A stretch of DNA of 64,000 nt from contig VGZC01000001.1 of NCBI GenBank assembly GCA_016872725.1, forward strand, positions 155,571 through 219,570. Reading direction: 5' to 3'. Positions 26,428-34,382 of this stretch are shown one piece after another. This DNA is from Planctomycetota bacterium. Lineage in GTDB: Bacteria; Planctomycetota; Planctomycetia; Pirellulales; Pirellulaceae. The translations under genes were made by a program, and so were the position numbers. The notes under the pieces were generated by a model that was given only the letters and a program-made list of their open reading frames with translations, was not told where the DNA came from and did not search any database. Within the stretch, counting starts at the first letter, position 1, and each line of letters begins with the position of its first letter.

Positions 26428-27915
26428 TCACACGGACGCCGGAACCCGTTTGGCGGCGAGCGCTTCATCATAGAGCTGAACGTATTGCGACGCGCTCTCG
26501 TCCCAGGACCAATCCTGCCGCATGCCGATTTCGACGAGCCTTCTCCACGACGGGCGATCGGTCCGATAGACGCCGCACGCGCGGGTGAGCGTCTCGTCCA
26601 GCGACGCGACGTCGTACGGTTCGAACGAAAAACCATTGGCGATGCCCGCCTCGAGATGCTCGGGCGCCGCGTCGGTGATCGTGTCGGCGAGTCCGCCGGT
26701 CGCCCGGACGATCGGCACCGTTCCGTATTTCAGGCTGTACAGTTGATTCAGCCCGCACGGTTCGAATCGGCTCGGCATCAAGAACATGTCCGCGCCCGCC
26801 TCGATCCGGTGCGCGAGGGGTTCGGAGAACGCGAACCGAGCGGCGATCCTGCCGGGGTACTCGGCGGCGAGCTGTCCGAGCAGGTCGACATAGGCGCGCT
26901 CACCCGTGCCCAGGATGACCCACTGGGCGTCCTCGCGCGACGCCCATCGGCCGATCACGTCGGCGATCAGATCCCAGCCTTTTTGGTCGGCGAGCCGTCC
27001 GATCACTCCGATGAGCGGCACATCGGCGAGGGTCGGCAGGCCCAGTTCCTCCTGAAGGCGGCGTTTGTTCTCCGCCTTGCCGCTCGCCCAATCGTCGATC
27101 GAGTAGCGGCGCGCGAGGCGCGGGTCGGTTTCGGGGTTCCAATCGTCGTAGTTGACCCCGTTCAGGATGCCGTGCAGGACGTGTTTGCGGTGCTGAAGGA
27201 CGCCTTCGAGCCCGCATCCAAGGGGCGATTCGCAGATCTCCTCCGCATAGCGCCGGCTTACGGTCGTGATCCGGTCGGCGAAGACGAGGCCCGTCTTGAG
27301 CAGGTTCAACTGGCCGTAGAACTCCATCTGTTTCCAATTGAAATACCGCCAGTCGATGCCGGTCAGCAGCATGTCCCAGTGCCAGAACGTGCCCTGGTAC
27401 GCCATGTTGTGGATTGTGAAGATCGACGCGATCGATTCGTAGCCTCGCGTATGGGCGTATTCGAGCCGCAGGTAGGCCGGGATCAATCCGCATTGCCAAT
27501 CATTCGCGTGCACGACGTCGAAGTGGCCGCCGAGCAATCGGGCGCTTTCGAGAACGGCTCGGCAGAAGAACGTGAACCGTTCGCAGTTGTCGTCGTAGTC
27601 GCGGCCCGCCTCCCGATAGAGTTCGGCGCGATCGAAATACTCGGGCTGGTCCACGAAGTACGTCGGAACGCCCGATTCGGACCGTGCCCGAAGGAGGCGG
27701 CCCGAGACGATCTTGTTGCCGATCGGAACATCGAACGGAATGCCCGTCGGTTCGATCGGATGATCGGTAAGGAAGACGGAGCGGTGGGCGGGGGTGATCA
27801 CGGAGACGTCGTGGCCGAGCCGATGCAAGGCGTCGGGGAGCGACTGGGCGACGTCGGCCAAACCGCCGGACTTGGAGAACGGTGTGACCTCGCTGCCGGC
27901 GAACAGGATTCTCAC
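26428..27915 (-). CDS. glgA: Glycogen synthase (ADP-glucose starch synthase, GT5)
   Basis: I placed the start at the GTG at 27915: GGGAGGA lies seven bases upstream, and the protein then begins MRILFAGSEVTPFSKSGGLA, the standard GlgA N-terminus with the ADP-glucose-binding KSGG (K15). Later motifs fit too: HANDWQCGLIPAYLR, the lid region FTIHNMAYQG, and near the C-terminus MPSRFEPCGLNQLYSLKYGT. The product is 495 residues, close to the usual 480. It adds glucose from ADP-glucose to alpha-1,4-glucan chains. galT follows directly. Confidence 0.94.
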   Translation of the reverse strand: MRILFAGSEVTPFSKSGGLADVAQSLPDALHRLGHDVSVITPAHRSVFLTDHPIEPTGIPFDVPIGNKIVSGRLLRARSESGVPTYFVDQPEYFDRAELYREAGRDYDDNCERFTFFCRAVLESARLLGGHFDVVHANDWQCGLIPAYLRLEYAHTRGYESIASIFTIHNMAYQGTFWHWDMLLTGIDWRYFNWKQMEFYGQLNLLKTGLVFADRITTVSRRYAEEICESPLGCGLEGVLQHRKHVLHGILNGVNYDDWNPETDPRLARRYSIDDWASGKAENKRRLQEELGLPTLADVPLIGVIGRLADQKGWDLIADVIGRWASREDAQWVILGTGERAYVDLLGQLAAEYPGRIAARFAFSEPLAHRIEAGADMFLMPSRFEPCGLNQLYSLKYGTVPIVRATGGLADTITDAAPEHLEAGIANGFSFEPYDVASLDETLTRACGVYRTDRPSWRRLVEIGMRQDWSWDESASQYVQLYDEALAAKRVPASV

Positions 27916-28228
27916 GATCGGTCCTCCCGATGGGCAACACGTCCGCCATCCAAGGTATCGGGATGGGGACCTCGAAAACATACCCCATCGCGGCCTTGAT
28001 GGATGGAGCGGACGGTCGGCGCTTGGCGTGCTTGACCCGCTTGCGACAGCGCCGGGCCGGGTGATCGGCACAATCCTCCCGCGCGCCGTTTCGTCCCGTC
28101 GATCGTCGATCGCGCCGCGCGTCGTCGGCGCAACCGCGACAATCGATTCGCGCGGCGGAGCGCGGGAGCGGGTCAAGGCGGGGCGGCGCGGCGTCCGAAG
28201 AACGGTCGAGGGAATGGGAGCCATGACG

Positions 28229-28987
28229 ATGGAAGGCCGACCGGCGTATTGGCGGGAATCGTCGCAGCCGCTGACGAGCCTCGTTTTCGTCGCGCCGATG
28301 TTGGTTGTCTACGAGGCGGGCGTGCTGCTCGTCGACGAGCGTTCGGCGCGGAACGGCGCCGAATTGTGGCTCCGCGGATGGCTCGACCAACTCGGGTTCA
28401 GCGCGTGCCTTTCCTATTTCCTGCTCCCCGCGCTGACGTGCGGCCTGTTGCTCGCGTGGCATCACACGCGGAACGAACCGTGGCGGCTGCGCTGGGACGT
28501 GCTTTCGGGCATGGCGTTCGAATCGACGGTCCTCGCGATCGGCCTGCTGTTGTTCGCGCAGTGGCAGCAGGAGTGGATCGCGGGACTCGCGCGCGGAACG
28601 CCGGCCGCGACCCGCGGGGCGGCGACCGATTCGGCCGCGGCGCTGATCGCCTATCTCGGCGCGGGGATCTACGAGGAACTCCTGTTCCGGCTCGCCCTGC
28701 TGCCGGCGGCCGTGATCGGACTGCGCTGGTGCGGCCTGGATCGGCGGACAAGTCTCGCGGCGGCCATCGTGCTGACGAGCGCGCTGTTCGCCCTCGCGCA
28801 CTATCGGCTCGACGTCCCGCTCGGCGCCTGGCGCCTCCATCTCCCGTACGGAGACGCGTTCGCGTGGTCGAGCTTCTCGTTCCGATTTCTCGCGGGCGTC
28901 TTCTTCGCGTCGCTCTTCGCGGCGCGCGGATTCGGAATCGCCGCCGGATCGCACGCGCTCTACGACATCTTCGCCGTGCTGCTCTGA
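28229..28987 (+). CDS. CPBP-family intramembrane metalloprotease
   Basis: A 252-residue protein with six or so hydrophobic helices. The family motifs are all there: EELLFR (E149, E150, R154), His191 in ALAHYRLD, and HALYDIF (H242, D246) near the C-terminus. Such Rce1/CAAX-like enzymes cleave inside or near the membrane. The opening PAYWRESSQPLTSLVFVAP is one I associate with planctomycete members. ATGs at 28214, 28223 and 28229 are in frame; 28229 has GGGAG at the best distance (8 bases). The gene is divergent from glgA. Confidence 0.87.
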   Translation: MEGRPAYWRESSQPLTSLVFVAPMLVVYEAGVLLVDERSARNGAELWLRGWLDQLGFSACLSYFLLPALTCGLLLAWHHTRNEPWRLRWDVLSGMAFESTVLAIGLLLFAQWQQEWIAGLARGTPAATRGAATDSAAALIAYLGAGIYEELLFRLALLPAAVIGLRWCGLDRRTSLAAAIVLTSALFALAHYRLDVPLGAWRLHLPYGDAFAWSSFSFRFLAGVFFASLFAARGFGIAAGSHALYDIFAVLL

Positions 28988-29073
28988 GCCGATGAAGGGG
29001 AGTCGGCGAACCTGAGTCCGCGCCGTTTGTCAAGCCCGTTCGCGGCGTTCCGCGCGCGGAAAAAAAAGTGCCT

Positions 29074-29102
29074 TTGTTCCCGTTTTCCGCGGCGCGTATA
29101 AT
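29074..29102 (+). promoter_or_regulatory. Candidate sigma70-type promoter for the DUF2617 gene
   Basis: TTGTTC (29074-29079) and a perfect TATAAT (29097-29102) are 17 bases apart, about 70 bases before the start codon. The -10 is unusually AT-rich for this GC-rich region, following an eight-A run at 29060. Confidence 0.6.
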
Positions 29103-29173
29103 GAGCCCGTGACCGGCCGCGTGATCGGCCGTCATCGCTCGAAGCAATACCTTCCCATAAGGAAGTGAACGCC

Positions 29174-29713
29174 GTGTTGTCCGTAAGACCCAAGGTTGCG
29201 GAACTCGCTTTCCAGCTCTATGGCCGCGCGTTGCACCCCGAACTGTTCAAGGTCTTTCGATCGTGCCGCGCGCAGCGGGGCGATCACGAGGCGCGGCTCG
29301 ACATCACCAGCGCGGGCCACGTCATCACATGGCGTTACCGGGGACTCACGCTGACGGAGGTCGCGGCCGCCGCGAACCACCCGCTCCCCAAGCGGCGTCG
29401 ATTGCTCAATTATCGGCTGCGCGACGAACGTTCGGACCGGGTCGAATGCCGGGGAGGGATCGTCTACGAGACGACGTTCCAGCTCGACACGATCGCCCCC
29501 GAGCTGTTTTGGGTTCTCCAGCAGGAGCTCGCCCGCGAAGGCGAACGATCGGGCCTCATGCATCAGTTCGATTCGAGCGGACGCATGGCGCTCGGCGCGC
29601 TGAGCTACATGCACGTCGAAACGCGCTCGCGCAGCATGCGCGTCCAGGCCTTCCACACGTTCCCCGATGATTTCGCCATCGTGCGCAGCCGATCGACGTT
29701 CGAGCTGCCGTAG
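29174..29713 (+). CDS. DUF2617 family protein
   Basis: The protein begins near SVRPKVAELAFQLYGRALHP, the family's N-terminal signature, and continues with GHVITWRYRGLTLTEV and a C-terminal LGALSYMHVETRSRSMRVQAFHTFPDD. The length of about 180 residues is normal. The family has no known function and occurs mostly in planctomycetes, actinobacteria and cyanobacteria. GTGs at 29165 and 29174 both fit; AAGGA is too close to the first but well placed (10 bases) for the second. The hydrolase-derived repeat begins only 14 bases after the stop, so this gene's downstream region has been rearranged. Confidence 0.8.
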   Translation: MLSVRPKVAELAFQLYGRALHPELFKVFRSCRAQRGDHEARLDITSAGHVITWRYRGLTLTEVAAAANHPLPKRRRLLNYRLRDERSDRVECRGGIVYETTFQLDTIAPELFWVLQQELAREGERSGLMHQFDSSGRMALGALSYMHVETRSRSMRVQAFHTFPDDFAIVRSRSTFELP

Positions 29714-29727
29714 GGCCCGCGGCACGG

Positions 29728-29868
29728 GAAGGGCTCTTCAAGAAACGCGCGGATCGCCCCGTTGACGGCGTCGGGCGCTTCGAGGGGCGCCATATGTCCC
29801 GCGTCGGCGATTTCCGTGAATCGCGCGCGGGGCATCGCGCCGGCCATCGCGCGCATCTCGGCGACCGG
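29728..29868 (-). pseudogene. Duplicated 3' fragment of the alpha/beta hydrolase gene (repeat copy A)
   Basis: These 141 bases are identical to 30746-30886, the last 47 codons of the hydrolase gene at 30743-31564, without the stop codon. Identity stops abruptly at both ends: on the left the hydrolase stop codon is replaced by unrelated sequence beside the DUF2617 stop; on the right it fades after 29868 apart from a short AGGA match. No promoter or start belongs to this fragment. It frames the toxin-antitoxin cassette together with the intact copy. Confidence 0.95.
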
Positions 29869-29929
29869 CGCCAGGACCAACGCTCGACCGGATTGCCGTC
29901 GTTGAGCCTCCCATGCGGCCGAATCGACG

Positions 29930-29938
29930 TGCTATAAT
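29930..29938 (+). promoter_or_regulatory. Extended -10 promoter of the toxin-antitoxin pair
   Basis: TGCTATAAT is a full extended -10 (TGn plus TATAAT), 34 bases before the antitoxin ATG. No good -35 is seen at the usual distance, which is acceptable for extended -10 promoters. Type II pairs commonly repress their own promoter here. Confidence 0.65.
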
Positions 29939-29971
29939 CCGGGTGCCACGTATCGAGTCGAGGATGCGCCA

Positions 29972-30187
29972 ATGAACGTCGTGACAGCCATCTATCGAAA
30001 TGGGCGTCTCGAATTGACCTCGCCGGTTGATTGGCCCGATGGCACGCCGGTCGAAGTCAAGCCGGTTCATATTTCCGGGCAGCGACCGAGTTGGCGATCA
30101 CTTCAACCGGTTGACGTTGGCCGATTTCAGGAAACGTCGCGAGACGACGACCCGCTTGGAGAGATGTTGGATGATTCACGGGATTGA
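29972..30187 (+). CDS. Antitoxin, AF2212-like (DUF104) type
   Basis: GAGGA lies seven bases before the ATG. The 71-residue protein begins MNVVTAIYRNGRLELTSPVD and continues WPDGTPVEVKPV, which follows the AF2212-like antitoxin pattern (a short strand, a GxLxL turn, a P...DGxxVEV strand). The C-terminal half is charged and flexible (RDDDPLGEMLDD), as in antitoxins that wrap around their toxin. Its end overlaps the PIN toxin start by 17 bases, the normal order for a VapBC-like operon. Base composition is lower in GC than the flanking genes, suggesting horizontal arrival. Confidence 0.75.
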   Translation: MNVVTAIYRNGRLELTSPVDWPDGTPVEVKPVHISGQRPSWRSLQPVDVGRFQETSRDDDPLGEMLDDSRD

Positions 30188-30602
30188 TACGTCATTCTTG
30201 GTCGCCGTGGAACTTTCATCGCATTCTCAGCACGTAGCCGCCCGCCAACTACTGCTTTCGCTCCATCAAATCGGCGATCGATTTGGACTCGCGCCGCAGG
30301 TGCTTGCGGAATTCGTTCACATCGTGACCGACTCAAGGAGATGTGCGAAACCCTTGACCATGGGCGATGCTCTTGATCGCGCGTCGCAACTCTGGAACGC
30401 TGTGGAAACCGTACGACTCTTGCCGAGTGACGCCGGCGTCGCGTGTTTCTTCACCTGGATGCGCCGACACCGCCTCGGCCGAAAGCGCTTATTGGACACG
30501 CAGCTCGCGGCAACATTCCACGCGGCGGGGATCGGTTCGGTCTTGTCGTTGAACCGACCGGATTTTGAGTTATTCGGCTGTTTCTCGATTCAGGGATCCT
30601 GA
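30171..30602 (+). CDS. PIN-domain toxin, VapC-like ribonuclease
   Basis: GGAGAG lies seven bases before the ATG. The 143-residue protein has the PIN layout: D6 in GIDTSFLV, E47 in APQVLAEFVHIV, D109 in LLDTQLAATFHAAGI, and N128/D131 in LSLNRPDFELF. These acidic residues would bind the Mg2+ or Mn2+ for RNA cleavage. Growth arrest by RNA cleavage is the usual role of such toxins, kept in check by the partner antitoxin. A 130-base sample of the gene is about 55 percent GC against about 68 percent in a sample of the neighbouring hydrolase. Confidence 0.85.
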   Translation: MIHGIDTSFLVAVELSSHSQHVAARQLLLSLHQIGDRFGLAPQVLAEFVHIVTDSRRCAKPLTMGDALDRASQLWNAVETVRLLPSDAGVACFFTWMRRHRLGRKRLLDTQLAATFHAAGIGSVLSLNRPDFELFGCFSIQGS

Positions 30603-30742
30603 TCTCGATCGAGTGCCGGTTCTTCTCGCCTTGAATTCGCCGCCATGGTCCCACGGGAGCAAACCACGATAACCAAGAGAGGCGCCGAGGGAAAAGTCTC
30701 GGCGTGGCATCCCCACCCGGCCCTCCGCTCATGCCGGCGGCC

Positions 30743-31564
30743 CTAGAAGGGCTCTTCAAGAAACGCGCGGATCGCCCCGTTGACGGCGTCGGGCGCTTCG
30801 AGGGGCGCCATATGTCCCGCGTCGGCGATTTCCGTGAATCGCGCGCGGGGCATCGCGCCGGCCATCGCGCGCATCTCGGCGACCGGGGTCAGGATGTCGT
30901 GCCGGCCGCATACGACGAGCGTGGGCACGTCGATTCGCACAAGGCGGTCCTGGTACGACGCGCGGGCGGCCATCCCGCGGAGCGCGGCGGCGGCCGTTTC
31001 GCGCGGAGTGGCCGACATGACCGAACGCGTCGCGCCGACGATCGGCGGACCCTCCTCCATCGTCCGCGGCGCGAATAGCCGAGCCAACCATCCGTCCACG
31101 AACGGCTCGACCCCGTCCCGCTCGACGGCATCCGCCGTCCGCAACCGGATCGCGGCCGCGTCCGGGGAATCCGATGCGGCGCGCGTGTCGCACAATACGA
31201 GCCGGGCGAGCCGGTCCGCGTGCCGTTTCCAAAACTCGAACGCCACGTAGCCGCCCATCGAGAGCCCGACGAGCGCGATCGGTCGGGTGATGCGGAGCGC
31301 GTCGAGCCGGTCGGCCAGATCGTCGGCAAGCCGCTCCATCGCCAGGCCGCGCGGGTCGTTCCGCGACCGTTCATCCAACGCGGGACCGTTCCCGAATCCG
31401 CGCTGATCGGGCGCGAGCACGGGTCCGACCCGCGCGAACGCGTCGACCTGATGACTCCACATCGAATGGTCGAGCGGGAATCCGTGGACGAACACGAGCG
31501 GTCCGTCGAATGGCCCTTCAAGAAGTTCCGGCGCGTCCGACGCGCGTTGTCCGTCCCCCGCCAT
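30743..31564 (-). CDS. Alpha/beta hydrolase
   Basis: GAGAGGA lies eight bases before the ATG. The fold signature is complete: FVHGFPLDHSMW (oxyanion region), the nucleophile elbow GLSMGGYVAFE, an acid in CGRHDILTP, and the catalytic His in DAGHMAPLE near the C-terminus. The length, 273 residues, is typical for esterase, peptidase or dehalogenase-type members, so the substrate cannot be named. The last 47 codons are duplicated at 29728-29868. The gene lies 101 bases after the TPR gene on the same strand. Confidence 0.88.
   Translation of the reverse strand: MAGDGQRASDAPELLEGPFDGPLVFVHGFPLDHSMWSHQVDAFARVGPVLAPDQRGFGNGPALDERSRNDPRGLAMERLADDLADRLDALRITRPIALVGLSMGGYVAFEFWKRHADRLARLVLCDTRAASDSPDAAAIRLRTADAVERDGVEPFVDGWLARLFAPRTMEEGPPIVGATRSVMSATPRETAAAALRGMAARASYQDRLVRIDVPTLVVCGRHDILTPVAEMRAMAGAMPRARFTEIADAGHMAPLEAPDAVNGAIRAFLEEPF
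30746..30886. repeat. 141-bp direct repeat, copy B (inside hydrolase gene)
   Basis: Identical to 29728-29868 in the same orientation. The two copies flank 877 bases that hold the antitoxin and toxin genes. Copy B is the functional one, covering codons 227-273 of the hydrolase up to but not including its stop. Confidence 0.97.
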
Positions 31565-31610
31565 TCCGATTTCCTCTCCCCTGGTCGCTTTGCCTCAAGT
31601 CGGTTCCGCC

Positions 31611-31638
31611 GCGTTCGGCCCCTCGCGTTCGGCCCCTC
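31611..31638. repeat. Two-unit 14-bp tandem repeat
   Basis: GCGTTCGGCCCCTC occurs twice in a row in the 101-base gap between the TPR gene and the hydrolase gene, with a partial third unit (GCGTCGGG) following. It looks like local slippage. Confidence 0.8.
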
Positions 31639-31665
31639 GCGTCGGGTGCTTCGCGACGGTTGCCG

Positions 31666-33549
31666 TTAGGGAGCCGCTTTGCCGCGCGATTCGGCGAGCG
31701 CCTTCTCGAACCGTTCGAGTTGCCTTCGCATCTGGCCGGCGTGGGGATCGAGGCGAACGGCGCGGGTCTGGTATTTCACCGCGTTCTCGTAGTCCCCTTT
31801 CGCGTAATAGCAACAGCCAAGCGTGTCCAGATATCCGGCCGTATCGGGGAGGTATTCGAGGGAGAGTTGGCTGCAGCGGACCGCTTCATCGAAATCGCCC
31901 TCGGTATTCGCGATGAGCCACGCGAGTTGGTTGTTGAATCGGGCGATCCAGGAACGCAGCGTGTCTTCGAGCGCGGGCTCGGTGTTCTGCTGGAGCCGAT
32001 CGGCCAGCGCGCGGATCTGCTCGCGGTAGAATCCGGCCGTATCATCGAGGCATCGCCTCGTTTGCGCGCGCCATTTCTCGTCGGTGTCGGGAAACGCGTG
32101 CATCGCGATGATCAGGTCGATCTCGCGGGGGTACGCTTCGATGCCCTTGAGCAAGTGCTCTTTCTGCTTGGCGCGGTCGGTCTCCGCGAACTGCTCGGAC
32201 CGGAAGAAGTGTAGACGGGCCACGACCTCGCCCGGCTCGGTCCTCAGGTTCTTGACGCGGTTCAGGTAGTCGGCGTTGGTCGACATCGTGTCGACCACGA
32301 CCTGGAGCGTATCGGCCGCGTCGCCGTTCCGAAGCAAGTCGTGCCGCATTTCGGCGAGCAGGAAACGGGCGCGGAGGTTGGGCGAGGTTCCTTCCCCGGC
32401 GCGCTCGATGACGGTCTTCCATTCCCGTTCGGACCAGTCGAACAACCCGCGTTCCTGAAGGACGGTCGCGGCCTCGATATGTTCCTCGTGCTGGTCGGCC
32501 TTCGCGGCCACCGCACGCTCGGCCGCGCGTTCCGCGGATTCCGGGTCCCCTCGCTTGATCATCACCTCGGCCACGCGGTATTGCAGCAGGAGGTTCTCGG
32601 AAAACGCGTCGCCAAACCGGTTCGCCAGCGTATCCACCTGCTCCCAGTACGCGTGCTGGATCAGCCAGTCGACGGCGGTCAAGAGCGATTCGCGCCGCCC
32701 GCCCAGCATGTCGACCGAGTCGGCGACGAGCGGCGGCGTCTCGTCGCGGCGGCCCACGTCGAGCAGCCGTTCGCACCGCCATCGCAGCAGGTCGATGACA
32801 AGCTCGGCCGACGTCTGGTCGGGAAACTGCGCGAACGTCGTCCGCTCCTCGTCGATCAACCGGACCCAAAGCGCGTCGGTCGCCGCGGGATCGTCGAGCG
32901 ACTGGGCGAAGGCCCTCACCCACTGCGAGGCCTTGTTGCGGCTGAGGGCGATCGAATCGCGCAGCAACTCGGCGCGGCGCGGCCGTTCCTCGCCAGGACC
33001 CGGATCGCCCTGTTTGAGGATCAACAGGGCGGCGTGTTTGGCGAGCCGCAATTCGGACTCGAATCGGACGAGCCGGCAGAGCGCCGGAATGCCCTCGCCG
33101 TCGCGCAGCATGGCGAGCCGATCCATGCGCGACCGGCGGTCGACTTCGGTTTGCCGAGCGTAATCGCGCAGCACGCGGCGCACTTCGGGAGGATCCTGAT
33201 CGGAATACCAGCGCACCTGGAGTCGGCGGACGAGGTATCGCGCCCGAAGCGCGACCTCGATGTCCTCATGCTGCTGCGCCTCGCGCAGCGCGTCGAACGC
33301 CTCCAGGCCGAGCTGTTCGAGCTCGCTTTGCGCGCGTTCGCGCCGCGCGAAGTCGGGGTCGCCGAGCTGTTCGATGAGCGCGCGGACGCGGTGGTCGCGG
33401 TCGGTGAACGCCGATTCGTCGTCGGCTCGAACGGCTCGCGTCGGCGCGATTCCGACGAGGAGCGCGGCCGTCGCCGCAGCGAGCGCGGGCAACGCGGGCG
33501 CGAACCACCGGCGCCGATCCGGACGCTGCGACGCGGCTCTCCGTACCAT
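31666..33549 (-). CDS. Exported protein with HEAT-like N-terminus and TPR C-terminus
   Basis: Starting at the ATG at 33549, the first 40 residues form a signal peptide or anchor (FAPALPALAAATAALLVG). A HEAT-like repeat region follows (VRALIEQLGDPDFARRERAQ and ALREAQQHEDIEVALRARYL), a pattern frequent in planctomycete exported proteins. The long middle is helical, and the end holds clear tetratricopeptide units (YLDTLGCCYYAKGDYENAVK, YQTRAVRLDPHAG). The 627-residue protein probably works outside the cytoplasm as a scaffold; no enzyme motif is seen. The Shine-Dalgarno is weak (GGGGA). Confidence 0.75.
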   Translation of the reverse strand: MVRRAASQRPDRRRWFAPALPALAAATAALLVGIAPTRAVRADDESAFTDRDHRVRALIEQLGDPDFARRERAQSELEQLGLEAFDALREAQQHEDIEVALRARYLVRRLQVRWYSDQDPPEVRRVLRDYARQTEVDRRSRMDRLAMLRDGEGIPALCRLVRFESELRLAKHAALLILKQGDPGPGEERPRRAELLRDSIALSRNKASQWVRAFAQSLDDPAATDALWVRLIDEERTTFAQFPDQTSAELVIDLLRWRCERLLDVGRRDETPPLVADSVDMLGGRRESLLTAVDWLIQHAYWEQVDTLANRFGDAFSENLLLQYRVAEVMIKRGDPESAERAAERAVAAKADQHEEHIEAATVLQERGLFDWSEREWKTVIERAGEGTSPNLRARFLLAEMRHDLLRNGDAADTLQVVVDTMSTNADYLNRVKNLRTEPGEVVARLHFFRSEQFAETDRAKQKEHLLKGIEAYPREIDLIIAMHAFPDTDEKWRAQTRRCLDDTAGFYREQIRALADRLQQNTEPALEDTLRSWIARFNNQLAWLIANTEGDFDEAVRCSQLSLEYLPDTAGYLDTLGCCYYAKGDYENAVKYQTRAVRLDPHAGQMRRQLERFEKALAESRGKAAP

Positions 33550-33774
33550 GGCCGATCCCCGATCCGACCCCGATCCGAACGGACGATGCGTGACGATCCG
33601 TTCAGGATACTCGACGCCCGTTGTTCGCGGCAACGTGAAAATCCCGCGCCCGAGGGCCGGGCGTGCGCGAGCCGAGTCTCCTGGGCGGCTTGCGGATCGA
33701 AAGAAAACAACGGTTCTCGCGCGACCGGGTGATCGAGTCGTACGGCTCTTTCGTCCGCGTCTTCGCCCCTTCGC

Positions 33775-34221
33775 CTACGAAGGCCCGGAGGCCTCCTCCA
33801 TGCTCGATATGTAGCGACGAAGCCGCTCGAGCTCGTCGGTAACATCCTTCAGTTTGAGCATGTTCTCGACGCGTTTGGTCAATTCGACCTTGTTGATCGG
33901 CTTGGAGAGGAAGTCGTCGGTCTTCGCGGCGACGGCGCGCTCGATATCCCCGTGCTCGTTCAGCGCGGTGACCATCAGGATCATGATGCGGCTTGTTTCG
34001 GGCGCGCCCTTCAACTTCTTACAGACTTCGAAGCCGCTGAGTTTGGGCATCATGACGTCGAGCAGAACGAGATCGGGCCGGAAGGAGGCGACCTTATCGA
34101 GTGTATCCTTGCCGTCGACCGCGAACGCGATCTCGCACTCGATGTCGGTCAAGTACGCTTCCAACAACTCGCTGTTGGCCTGATTGTCGTCCGCGATCAG
34201 AATGCGGCTCTTGCGCGCCAT
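33775..34221 (-). CDS. CheY-like response regulator with short coiled-coil tail
   Basis: GGAGG lies seven bases before the ATG at 34221. The receiver domain is complete: the acidic pair in ILIADDNQ, the phospho-acceptor Asp in PDLVLLDVMMPKLSG, Thr in MVTALNEHGD and Lys in FLSKPINKVEL. Residues 120-148 form a short charged helix (LKLKDVTDELERLRRYISSM). There is no DNA-binding output domain and no histidine kinase nearby, so it is an orphan single-domain regulator acting through protein contact. A 21-bp tandem repeat lies just upstream. Confidence 0.92.
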   Translation of the reverse strand: MARKSRILIADDNQANSELLEAYLTDIECEIAFAVDGKDTLDKVASFRPDLVLLDVMMPKLSGFEVCKKLKGAPETSRIMILMVTALNEHGDIERAVAAKTDDFLSKPINKVELTKRVENMLKLKDVTDELERLRRYISSMEEASGPS

Positions 34222-34301
34222 CGTCGCTCCTCCCATGCGTGCCGAAACCCCGTCCCCCCCGCTCGGCGCGGATCCCGCTCGCCGACCAACCTCCGCGCCC
34301 A

Positions 34302-34382
34302 CGCGAGCCGCCCCTAGGCCCGCGCGAGCCGCCACTAGGCCCGCGCGAGCCGCCCCTAGGCCCGCGCGAGCCGCCACTAGGG
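34302..34382. repeat. 21-bp tandem repeat, about four units
   Basis: The unit CGCGAGCCGCCMCTAGGCCCG repeats at 34302, 34323, 34344 and 34365 (last unit incomplete). Position 12 alternates c, a, c, a, so the array may have grown as a 42-bp double unit. It fills the gap between the response regulator start and the glyA end; the glyA stop codon (34377-34379) lies inside the last unit. On the minus strand it would be transcribed as glyA 3' or response regulator 5' untranslated RNA. Confidence 0.93.

Noticed and set aside
34302..34382. 21-bp repeats as a possible CRISPR or iteron origin
   Set aside because: No spacers, no cas genes, no replication initiator gene nearby.
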